A DNA stretch of 5,382 nucleotides from Gammaproteobacteria bacterium (GTDB lineage: Bacteria > Pseudomonadota > Gammaproteobacteria > Pseudomonadales > Azotimanducaceae). The notes below the pieces were generated by a model. It did not search any database. It was not told the origin of the DNA and saw only the letters and a program-made list of their open reading frames with translations. Location: NCBI GenBank assembly GCA_002726925.1, contig PBTJ01000015.1, positions 3,974 through 9,355 of the forward strand, given 5' to 3'. Below are positions 1 to 5,263 of this stretch, piece by piece. Each line of letters begins with the position of its first letter. The first letter of the stretch is position 1. A program made the position numbers and the translations under genes.

Positions 1-656
1 ATAAGATTTCGATAGGCAACCCGCTCTGCGGTATAAACCAGATTATAGGGCAGGCGATTTAGCCAGGCGCTGCCTACATCTACCGACGTAAAATCTCCTG
101 CATAGTCTTCCAGAATCGACAGCCCGAGAATGGTGAAGTCCATATCGTCGTCACGCGGCATCAGCGTGATGTTGCCTCGGGTGCAGTCCATACCGCTGAC
201 GTAGAAGTTCTCTGGATGGTTTGCGGGAGCCCCTTTGCCCGCTGGAATGTAGTTGTCCAGCGGCAGCGCATCGTAGTGGCGCAGATACTCATCGATGATT
301 TGCTTAGGCCATTTTTCGACGGGTTTACCCAAGGCGCAGCCCGCCGCCCGGCCTAACCAGGCACCGTATATGCGATCAAATAAATCGATATCTGCGGCAA
401 GCGCGCAGCGTCTTGGCCCATGGGGTCGCGATGCTCTTATGGCGTCTAGATCGGTGGGCTCCTCGAAAGGAAAGGCAGCATCCGGCGTCAGCGCCGCCAA
501 TTGTTCAAACAGTGTAAGTAGCTGCGCATCGTTGCCGCCGGTTTGAGCCGCCTCAATTTGCGTAACCAGATTAGGCTCGACCACACAGCCCTCCGCGAGG
601 CGTTGTTCCAGCTCAAAACCAATAAGCGCGCTAGGACGTTCCCAGGGTTTGCGCAT
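1..656 (-). CDS. ADP-ribosylglycohydrolase (DraG/ARH fold) family protein, C-terminus cut off by window edge
   Basis: The minus-strand frame stays open from an ATG at 656 to the left edge, giving 218 codons of an incomplete gene. The start has a good Shine-Dalgarno (AAAGGA, 6 nt upstream). After an N-terminal stretch of about 90 residues without a motif I recognise comes the family signature DRIYGAWLGRAAGCALGKPVE-like block at residues 94-114, then an acidic metal-site motif RDDDMDFT at 168-175 and TAERVAYRNL at 209-218. ARH-family enzymes use a dinuclear Mg/Mn site and hydrolyse N- or O-glycosidic bonds to ADP-ribose. Here the usual Thr-Asp-Asp appears as Asp-Asp-Asp (169-171), as I recall for a subfamily found beside sugar-metabolism genes. 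As the last visible gene of a catabolic operon, it more likely cleaves a small glycoside or N-riboside-like metabolite than it de-ADP-ribosylates protein; that is inference. Family call is firm, substrate unknown. No signal peptide is seen, so it is probably cytoplasmic. Confidence 0.85.
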   Translation of the reverse strand, partial: MRKPWERPSALIGFELEQRLAEGCVVEPNLVTQIEAAQTGGNDAQLLTLFEQLAALTPDAAFPFEEPTDLDAIRASRPHGPRRCALAADIDLFDRIYGAWLGRAAGCALGKPVEKWPKQIIDEYLRHYDALPLDNYIPAGKGAPANHPENFYVSGMDCTRGNITLMPRDDDMDFTILGLSILEDYAGDFTSVDVGSAWLNRLPYNLVYTAERVAYRNL

Positions 657-662
657 CACTTA

Positions 663-668
663 TCCTTT
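663..668 (-). promoter_or_regulatory. Ribosome binding site of the ADP-ribosylglycohydrolase-family gene
   Basis: The minus strand reads AAAGGA here, 6 nt before the ATG at 656. This fixes the start of a gene that is otherwise visible only in part and keeps it separate from the preceding SDR gene, which stops 53 nt upstream. Confidence 0.7.
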
Positions 669-709
669 GTGTTCTGACGATTGCGGGCATTTGCTCACGA
701 GCGACAGAT

Positions 710-1486
710 TCATTGCCAGAAGCGCTCAGATTTCATCCAGGTGCGAACCGGATACAGTTCGCCGGTTAATGCATCAGAGGCCGGGGACGCCAAAAACAGT
801 ACAAGGTTCGCAACGTCCTCAGGGTTAGGTGTCAGTTCCAGTCGCGGTATTGCAGTGCCTTCGTCATCCGTGTCCGCTGGTATGATCCCATATTGCTTCA
901 TCTCGTCGGTGGCAATGAGGCCGGGCAGAATGCAATTGACGTTGATGTTGTGCTTTGCCCATAGGCAGGCGAGGTTGTTGGTTAAACTGATCACGCCCGC
1001 CTTGGCGGCAGAATAGTGCAGCTGATACGGATTGCCCTTGCTGCCAGCGGTGGACGAAATGTTAATAATTTTGCCGCCTTGTTGTTTGATCATTTGTTTT
1101 CCCACGACTTTGCAGGGCAGAAAAACGCCGGTGAGGTTTTGATCCACGACGTTCCGCCATTCATCTAGCTGCGTGTCTTCGGCAGCCGAACTGCGGCCCC
1201 ACCGTCCAGCGTTATTGACCATGACATCTACCGCGCCAAAGGCGGCGACGGTCTGCTCGATCAGATTGTTGACCTGCTGCTCATCGGTGACGTCAACCTC
1301 GATGGCTGCGGCGCTGTAGCCTTGTTCGCGCAGGCCGACCGCCTCGGCCTCAATTTTGTCGCGACTGCGGCTAGCGACAACCACGTTGGCGCCAGCAGCT
1401 GCGATGGTCGCGCACATCTGTCGGCCAAGCCCACCGGCGCCGCCGGTCACAATGACGGTTTTGTCTTGCAGCGAGAAATTTGACAT
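710..1486 (-). CDS. Short-chain dehydrogenase/reductase (SDR), probably NADP(H)-dependent
   Basis: A 258-residue classical SDR, the usual length for the family. The Rossmann motif TGGAGGLG lies at residues 14-21, NNAG at 91-94, and the catalytic set is Asn117, Ser145, Tyr158 and Lys162 (YSAAK). Arg40, just after the second beta strand (ASRSR), suggests preference for NADP(H) over NAD(H). The frame is open 30 codons further upstream, but the ATG at 1486 is preferred because it starts immediately before the Rossmann fold and has AAAGGA 7 nt upstream. The longer form would enter a hairpin around the sulfatase stop. SDRs of this kind oxidise or reduce a secondary alcohol/ketone of a sugar, sugar acid or acyl chain. 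Next to a sulfatase and opposite a sugar-acid kinase, oxidation of a desulfated hydroxy-acid or sugar is plausible. The C-terminus is odd: the common VDGG ending is replaced by PVRTWMKSERFWQ. Family certain, substrate unknown. Confidence 0.93.
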   Translation of the reverse strand: MSNFSLQDKTVIVTGGAGGLGRQMCATIAAAGANVVVASRSRDKIEAEAVGLREQGYSAAAIEVDVTDEQQVNNLIEQTVAAFGAVDVMVNNAGRWGRSSAAEDTQLDEWRNVVDQNLTGVFLPCKVVGKQMIKQQGGKIINISSTAGSKGNPYQLHYSAAKAGVISLTNNLACLWAKHNINVNCILPGLIATDEMKQYGIIPADTDDEGTAIPRLELTPNPEDVANLVLFLASPASDALTGELYPVRTWMKSERFWQ

Positions 1487-1493
1487 GAGTTGT

Positions 1494-1499
1494 TCCTTT
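1494..1499 (-). promoter_or_regulatory. Ribosome binding site deciding the SDR start
   Basis: The minus strand has AAAGGA, 7 nt before the ATG at 1486. It supports the 258-residue start over the longer in-frame reading that begins near 1576. Confidence 0.7.
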
Positions 1500-1554
1500 A
1501 GGCGATGCAGCGCTAGGGCTGAATGTTGGATTGATAACTGTTCAATGACGCAAG

Positions 1555-1595
1555 GCAGCCTACAGTGTGCTACCAAGCACTGGTATCTAGGCTGC
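1555..1595 (-). other. Hairpin-forming inverted repeat enclosing the sulfatase stop codon
   Basis: GCAGCCTA at 1555-1562 is a perfect reverse complement of TAGGCTGC at 1588-1595. Nested inside, CAGTG at 1563-1567 pairs with CACTG at 1578-1582, with an asymmetric 5-nt bulge (1583-1587) between the two stems. The sulfatase TAG stop (1570-1572) lies in the apical loop. In the minus-strand transcript the base of the hairpin is followed by CUUGCGUC rather than a U-run, so it is not a standard intrinsic terminator. It may stabilise the 3' end, serve as a processing site, or attenuate readthrough to the SDR gene. Confidence 0.5.
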
Positions 1596-2979
1596 TCAGC
1601 ATGGGGTCCATCACGTGTGTCAGCAAATGTTGCCGGAGCCCGGCATAGTCCTCGCGCTCTATCAAGTTGTGTAGTTCGCCAGGGTCCTCGGCCAAATCGT
1701 AGAGCTCAATAGGTTCGCGCGTCTTCGCATCCGCCGAGAGTTTGTGCTCGTTCGTGCGCACCATGACAAAGGCAGACGGCGGCAGGCCCAATTCGCTCAA
1801 GACCGCTTGGCGGTCTGAGGTTGCTGATTCGCCGCTCAGCACCGGCGCGATCGATTGGCTGGGACTGTCTTGTAGTGGTGCTGCCCCGCAGATATCAATC
1901 AGCGTTGCGACAATATCGAGATGGTTCACCAGTGCATCGGTACTGCCTTGGCCCCGACCGTTTGGCGGTCGAAACACACAGGGCACATTGATCGCGCCTT
2001 CGTAAAAAACTTTTTTCGCCAGTAAACCGTGATCGCCAAGCATCTCGCCGTGATCCGAGGAAAACACAATCCACGTGTTATCCAGCAGTCCCCGGTCCTT
2101 TAGGGATTTTACGATGGCGCCAACGCAGTCATCGATCAGAGTGACCTTGCTGTAGTAGTTGGCCTTGAGCAGTTGGTTTTGCGCCTTGCCCATCTTATGC
2201 AGTTTGTTGGGCGCATGTTCTAGCAGCAATTGCACATGGGGCGACAGGGGGCCGGTGCGCTTGCCGCGGGCTGAAACCGGCATGTCGTCGGGGTTATACA
2301 AACGGCGATATTCCGGCGGCGCATCCCAAGGATCGTGTGGCCCGCCGAAATTCACCTGTAGATAAAATGGCTTGTCGTCTGGGCAGTCCTGTATCCATTG
2401 TTGCGCGAGACCACCGATAAAAACATCGAGATGATCTTCTGTTGGTAACGGCGTCGGTGGCAGTTCCCAGGGAAATGGCCTTGTACCGCGTAGGTACATC
2501 TCGAAGTATTGGCGATGAGCGTCGAGTAAACCCCGTGAGGCTAAGTGATCGGTATAGCGCGAATCGGTCAGCAGCGATTCTGATGGTCCAGTCGTTTCTC
2601 TGGCGTCGACGAAACCCCAGTCGAGCATTTCCTGTTCGTGATCGCTGGCGTGTCCCTCGCCATGGCGCCACAGGTGTGTCTTGCCGACGATGCCGGTGCG
2701 GTAGCCGGCGTCACGAATGTTGCGCACGTGACTTTGACCATAGCGCAGTTCTGGGTTCGCGAATGCCCAGACACCGTGCTGATGCACCTGATAGCCGGTC
2801 ATCATACTGGCGCGAGCAGGCATGCAAACCGGGGAACTGGTGTAGCAACGGTTGAAGACGGTGCCCTGTGCGACCAGTTGGTCTAAGTGCGGTGTGATCG
2901 CGACCGGGTCACCTGCGTGTCCCATGGTGTCTGCGCGCTGCTGATCGCTGAAGATAAATACTATGTTCGGTCTAGGCAT
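1570..2979 (-). CDS. Cys-type (formylglycine) arylsulfatase-family sulfatase, cytoplasmic
   Basis: A 469-residue S1-type sulfatase that hydrolyses a sulfate ester (or, in related enzymes, a phosphonate/phosphate ester). The N-terminal metal-ligand motif SDQQRAD sits at residues 11-17. The formylglycine motif CMPAR is at 52-56 (Cys52 would be converted to formylglycine by a maturation enzyme), followed by ASMMTG. GKTH is at 99-102, PHDP at 214-217, and the second metal motif SSDHGEMLGDHG at 307-318 with Lys322/323 behind it. All core catalytic positions are present. The protein begins MPRPNIVFIFSD with no signal peptide, so it should act in the cytoplasm on an imported small molecule, not on an extracellular polysaccharide. 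The Shine-Dalgarno is modest (GAGG about 10 nt before the ATG at 2979). It lies 136 nt after the dioxygenase gene and 83 nt before the SDR gene. Substrate cannot be read from sequence; choline-sulfatase-like, sugar-sulfate and phosphonate-monoester hydrolases share this outline. Confidence 0.93.
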   Translation of the reverse strand: MPRPNIVFIFSDQQRADTMGHAGDPVAITPHLDQLVAQGTVFNRCYTSSPVCMPARASMMTGYQVHQHGVWAFANPELRYGQSHVRNIRDAGYRTGIVGKTHLWRHGEGHASDHEQEMLDWGFVDARETTGPSESLLTDSRYTDHLASRGLLDAHRQYFEMYLRGTRPFPWELPPTPLPTEDHLDVFIGGLAQQWIQDCPDDKPFYLQVNFGGPHDPWDAPPEYRRLYNPDDMPVSARGKRTGPLSPHVQLLLEHAPNKLHKMGKAQNQLLKANYYSKVTLIDDCVGAIVKSLKDRGLLDNTWIVFSSDHGEMLGDHGLLAKKVFYEGAINVPCVFRPPNGRGQGSTDALVNHLDIVATLIDICGAAPLQDSPSQSIAPVLSGESATSDRQAVLSELGLPPSAFVMVRTNEHKLSADAKTREPIELYDLAEDPGELHNLIEREDYAGLRQHLLTHVMDPMLSSLDTSAW

Positions 2980-3068
2980 GAATCGCTCGCCTCAATCGAC
3001 GCACTATCCCACAACGTATTCGCCCCGGGCAAAAGATTGCTTTTCGGCGCGAGAATAAATTACCCCAG

Positions 3069-3096
3069 AATCTGCAGTGTTCGAGGGGCGCAGATT
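3069..3096. repeat. Inverted repeat in the dioxygenase-sulfatase gap
   Basis: AATCTGC at 3069-3075 and GCAGATT at 3090-3096 are perfect reverse complements separated by 14 nt. They lie 20-47 nt after the dioxygenase stop and about 90 nt before the sulfatase start. On the minus strand the repeat is followed by CTGGGGTAATTTATT, which is AT-rich but not a clean U-run. It could be a weak terminator, an mRNA-processing hairpin or a protein-binding site. Arms of this length can also arise by chance. Confidence 0.3.
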
Positions 3097-3115
3097 GAGA
3101 GTCTCGTGCGGGGCT

Positions 3116-3721
3116 TTATTCTGCCTTGCCCGTGTAGAAGCAGTTAAAGCCCCGGCGCGGCGTGCCGTTGTGGTTGGGTCCGGACCAATGCACGGTTGTG
3201 GACTGAAACAACAGCATGTCGCCGGCGCTCATCGACGCCTCAACCAGGTCGGGATGATCCGAGAGGTCGTTCGCTTGATGGGGCTTCAAGTAGGAAAATT
3301 CTGCCTGACGTCGGTGAGAGCCCTTAAGAAAATGGATGCAGCCGTTATCTCGATTGGTATCGTCCAGGGCGACCCAGATGACCCCGCCGTAGATCGAATC
3401 GATATGCGGATAGACCTCTTCTTGGGTGGTGTTTTTGGTGAAGAAACTCGCCGTTGCCGGAATGGGCCTGGTGCCAAGGAGTTCCTGCAGTAGCGACACC
3501 TGCGGTCCTGTATTGAGCAACAGCGCAAAGAAGCCGTCGGCTTTTTCCAGTCCCTTCGTGATGTTGGTATAGGTAGGCGAAAACTCCGAGCGTTGGTCGA
3601 GGATCTTTTCTGCACGGCGGCAAATCTCTGCAACGGTCTCTTGCGGAAAAAAACCGCGGGCGATGGCAAAGCCATCCTCTTGGAATGATTGCGCGAGTGC
3701 GCTGCGTTTTGCATCCTGCAT
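3116..3721 (-). CDS. PhyH (phytanoyl-CoA dioxygenase) family Fe(II)/2-oxoglutarate-dependent oxygenase
   Basis: A 201-residue protein, shorter than the 250-300 residues common in this family but with the complete iron facial triad: His106-x-Asp108 (YPHIDS) and His178 (TTVHWSG). A 2-oxoglutarate-binding Arg is at 189/190 (PRRGFN). The opening, FQEDGFAIARGFF at 13-25, is the usual first strand of PhyH proteins, and DDTNRDNGCIHFLKGSHR at 120-137 is the conserved core strand and turn. A TAA lies three codons before the ATG at 3721, so no longer start is possible. The Shine-Dalgarno is poor (only GAAG about 14 nt upstream). Family members hydroxylate an unactivated carbon with decarboxylation of 2-oxoglutarate, and hydroxylation next to a heteroatom leads to dealkylation. 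It is the first gene of the leftward unit, so it probably acts on the same substrate as the sulfatase and SDR. Substrate unknown; probably cytoplasmic. Confidence 0.9.
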   Translation of the reverse strand: MQDAKRSALAQSFQEDGFAIARGFFPQETVAEICRRAEKILDQRSEFSPTYTNITKGLEKADGFFALLLNTGPQVSLLQELLGTRPIPATASFFTKNTTQEEVYPHIDSIYGGVIWVALDDTNRDNGCIHFLKGSHRRQAEFSYLKPHQANDLSDHPDLVEASMSAGDMLLFQSTTVHWSGPNHNGTPRRGFNCFYTGKAE

Positions 3722-3933
3722 CGGTGGTTATTTCTTCGCCGGAAACTCTGCTAAAACTCTACCTATCGCCAATAAAACTTTCACATTCGCAGAATCAGTT
3801 TCCCCCCAAATTCAGAAACCTTGTGCGATGGATATTCGTGCTCCGCGATCAGCAAGCCAAATCCTCGGTCCAGCAAATTTGGGTGACTTTGAAAGTGCCA
3901 AGCGCAAGTTGGTGTTTGAGAATCGCTTACGAT

Positions 3934-3943
3934 GTCAGCTGAC
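3934..3943. repeat. Perfect 10-bp palindrome upstream of the kinase start
   Basis: GTCAGCTGAC equals its own reverse complement. It ends 25 nt before the preferred GTG start of the kinase and 1 nt before the alternative ATG at 3945, filling the place where that ATG would need a Shine-Dalgarno. It could be an operator core; a 10-bp palindrome alone is weak evidence. Confidence 0.35.
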
Positions 3944-3959
3944 TATGCTGAATCAAGCT

Positions 3960-3964
3960 GGAGG
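3960..3964 (+). promoter_or_regulatory. Ribosome binding site deciding the kinase start
   Basis: GGAGG lies 4 nt before the GTG at 3969. The spacing is slightly short, but it is the only strong Shine-Dalgarno in the region and it points to a GTG start. It would place the DD motif at residues 9-10, as expected for the family. Confidence 0.6.
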
Positions 3965-3968
3965 GGTT

Positions 3969-5249
3969 GTGCTGGAATTGGGCGTACTTGCGGATGACCT
4001 GACTGGGGGCATGATGGTGGCCAGCCTGCTCGAAGCCGACGGTATCCGTTGTCCGCTGGTCAGTTCCGTCGAGGCCTTGGCAGCTCTCGATCCGAGCACT
4101 GCAGATGCTGTGGTTTTGGCACGGAAGATCCGGCTGATTGAGCCCGATTTGGCCGTAGCCGAGGCACGCGCCGCAGTCGAAGCGATGCAGAGGCTTGGCG
4201 TTCAGCGTTTCTACTATAAGTACTGCGCCACGTTTGATTGCACCGATCGCGGCAATATCGGCCCCGTGGCGTTGGCCATGCTAGAGGCAAGCGGCGGCTC
4301 TCAAACCATCTTTTGCCCGGCGTTCCCGCGTCATACGGTGACGGTTTTTCAGGGCCGAATGTTCATCGGCGCGACACCCTTGGCGGACTCTTTTAAGAAG
4401 AACGATCCGGTCACGCCCATGCTCAATTCTAATCTGGTTGAAGTACTCGAACCGCAAACGCCTGAGGCCGTAGGCCTGATTCCGCATGGTGCGCTCGTTC
4501 AGGGCACACAGGCCGTCCAAGCGTTGCTCGCGAAGGAGAATGCGCCGAAGCTATATATTGCCGATACAGCAGACGATGCCGATCTCGAGCGACTCTGCGA
4601 GGTGGTATTGGATTGGCCGTTAACCACTGGCGCAGATGCCTTGCCGGTATTCCTCTCGCGCGCTTGGCGCGCGCGCCAAGGTGTGTCGCTGAAGACTTCG
4701 CAAAAGACTGTTTTGTCCGCGTCTCCTGGGCGCGAGGCGATCATCGCCGGCAGCTGTGCTGGACCGACGCTACGGCAAATCGAGCACTTCGGCGAGGAGC
4801 ACCCGGTGTTTCATGTCAATCTGCTTGAATCGCAAAACGCCGATGCCTGCGTCGAACAAATTCTCGCGTGGGTCGACAATCAACCAGCAGATCAGCCGCT
4901 GGCGATAGCCACCTCTGACGAGCTTGAGGGAGTGGAAAAGAACCAGGCATCCCTAGGTCGGCAGGGCGCTGCTGCGTTAGCGGATCGCATCCTCGGAGAG
5001 GTGGCGCGCGGCCTGTATGCCAAGGGTTTTAGAAAATTCGTCGTCGCTGGAGGAGAAACTTCTGGCCAGGTGGTCAATGCTCTGGGTATCGCTAGAGTAG
5101 AGGTATCCGTGTTTGACGAACTGGGTGGAGGCTACTGCCATCAAGCGGCACCAGAGCCGGTATCGCTGGTGCTCAAAGCAGGGGCGTTAGGACAGGCCGA
5201 TTTCTTTTTTCGGTCGCTAGAGCGAATGCGCTTGGCAGAACAATATTAA
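3969..5249 (+). CDS. otnK: Four-carbon acid sugar kinase, OtnK/DUF1537 family (probable 3-oxo-tetronate kinase)
   Basis: A protein of 426 residues from the GTG at 3969, normal length for the family. An in-frame ATG at 3945 would add 8 residues but lacks a Shine-Dalgarno. The N-terminal sugar-acid-binding domain (about 1-230) shows LGVLADDLTGG at 4-14, FYYKYCATFD at 81-90, NIGPV at 96-100, CPAFP at 116-120, and VFQGRMFIG followed by TPMLNSNLV near 126-157. The C-terminal nucleotide-binding domain (about 255-420) carries GSCAGPT at 261-267 and AGGETSG at 360-366. Family members phosphorylate 3-oxo-tetronates, D-threonate or D-erythronate with ATP. The KYCSTFD-like and NIGPV motifs, plus a class II aldolase 14 nt downstream, favour the OtnK activity, making 3-oxo-tetronate 4-phosphate. 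The last block is unusual: DELGGGYCHQ (383-392) stands where I recall a PGVPW-type motif, so substrate preference may differ. The frame is open for 102 codons upstream without conserved motifs, partly overlapping the dioxygenase gene; that extension is not believed. Probably cytoplasmic. Confidence 0.9.
   Translation: MLELGVLADDLTGGMMVASLLEADGIRCPLVSSVEALAALDPSTADAVVLARKIRLIEPDLAVAEARAAVEAMQRLGVQRFYYKYCATFDCTDRGNIGPVALAMLEASGGSQTIFCPAFPRHTVTVFQGRMFIGATPLADSFKKNDPVTPMLNSNLVEVLEPQTPEAVGLIPHGALVQGTQAVQALLAKENAPKLYIADTADDADLERLCEVVLDWPLTTGADALPVFLSRAWRARQGVSLKTSQKTVLSASPGREAIIAGSCAGPTLRQIEHFGEEHPVFHVNLLESQNADACVEQILAWVDNQPADQPLAIATSDELEGVEKNQASLGRQGAAALADRILGEVARGLYAKGFRKFVVAGGETSGQVVNALGIARVEVSVFDELGGGYCHQAAPEPVSLVLKAGALGQADFFFRSLERMRLAEQY
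4663..4680. repeat. Perfect 18-bp GC-rich palindrome inside the kinase gene
   Basis: CTTGGCGCGCGCGCCAAG is identical to its reverse complement. It encodes part of the linker between the two domains of the kinase (around SRAWRARQG), a segment likely to tolerate sequence drift. It could form a cruciform or an RNA hairpin, or bind a dimeric protein. No second copy is seen in the window. Confidence 0.6.
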
Positions 5250-5263
5250 TTTTTGAGGCAGTC

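Larger units (their letters stand above)
3722..3968. promoter_or_regulatory. Divergent intergenic region with candidate operator elements
   Basis: This 247-nt gap separates the leftward dioxygenase-led unit from the rightward kinase-aldolase unit and must hold the promoters for both. It is more AT-rich than the flanking genes. Visible elements are CCAAAT half-sites at 3806-3811 and 3857-3862, the inverted copy ATTTGG at 3877-3882, CCAA/TTGG arms at 3898-3901 and 3909-3912, and the perfect palindrome GTCAGCTGAC at 3934-3943. TTGAAA at 3889-3894 resembles a rightward -35 box, but I find no good -10 box at standard spacing. I cannot place either promoter with confidence. A common regulator binding between the units is plausible, though no regulator gene is in the window. 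Confidence 0.45.

Noticed and set aside
295..546. An 83-codon plus-strand open frame in the left region
   Set aside because: It is antisense to the ADP-ribosylglycohydrolase-family gene, whose signature motifs are clear in the minus frame.
1530..1546. ATTGA/TCAAT inverted repeat in the sulfatase-SDR gap, as a possible operator
   Set aside because: Five-base arms with a 7-nt spacer in an AT-rich gap are expected by chance, and no promoter boxes are placed around it.
1487..1576. Longer SDR start adding 30 residues
   Set aside because: The extra residues precede the Rossmann fold without resemblance to any SDR, overlap the sulfatase stop region, and the AAAGGA site supports the ATG at 1486.
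2294..2886. Several open frames of 68-137 codons on both strands within the sulfatase
   Set aside because: All overlap conserved sulfatase coding sequence, are rich in Arg, Ser and Cys as expected for out-of-frame GC-rich translation, and lack plausible starts.
3077..3493. A 138-codon plus-strand open frame opposite the dioxygenase
   Set aside because: It lies fully antisense to or beside a gene with complete catalytic residues and shows no recognisable motif; it is a shadow of codon bias.
3889..3918. Rightward promoter using TTGAAA at 3889-3894 as -35
   Set aside because: No sequence resembling TATAAT occurs 16-18 bp downstream, so the match is noted in the intergenic entry but not called as a promoter.
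3663..3968. A 102-codon in-frame open extension upstream of the kinase, starting with an ATG at 3663
   Set aside because: It overlaps the dioxygenase gene on the other strand, contains no family motif, would make the kinase about 100 residues too long, and a strong GGAGG with GTG at 3969 gives the expected N-terminus.
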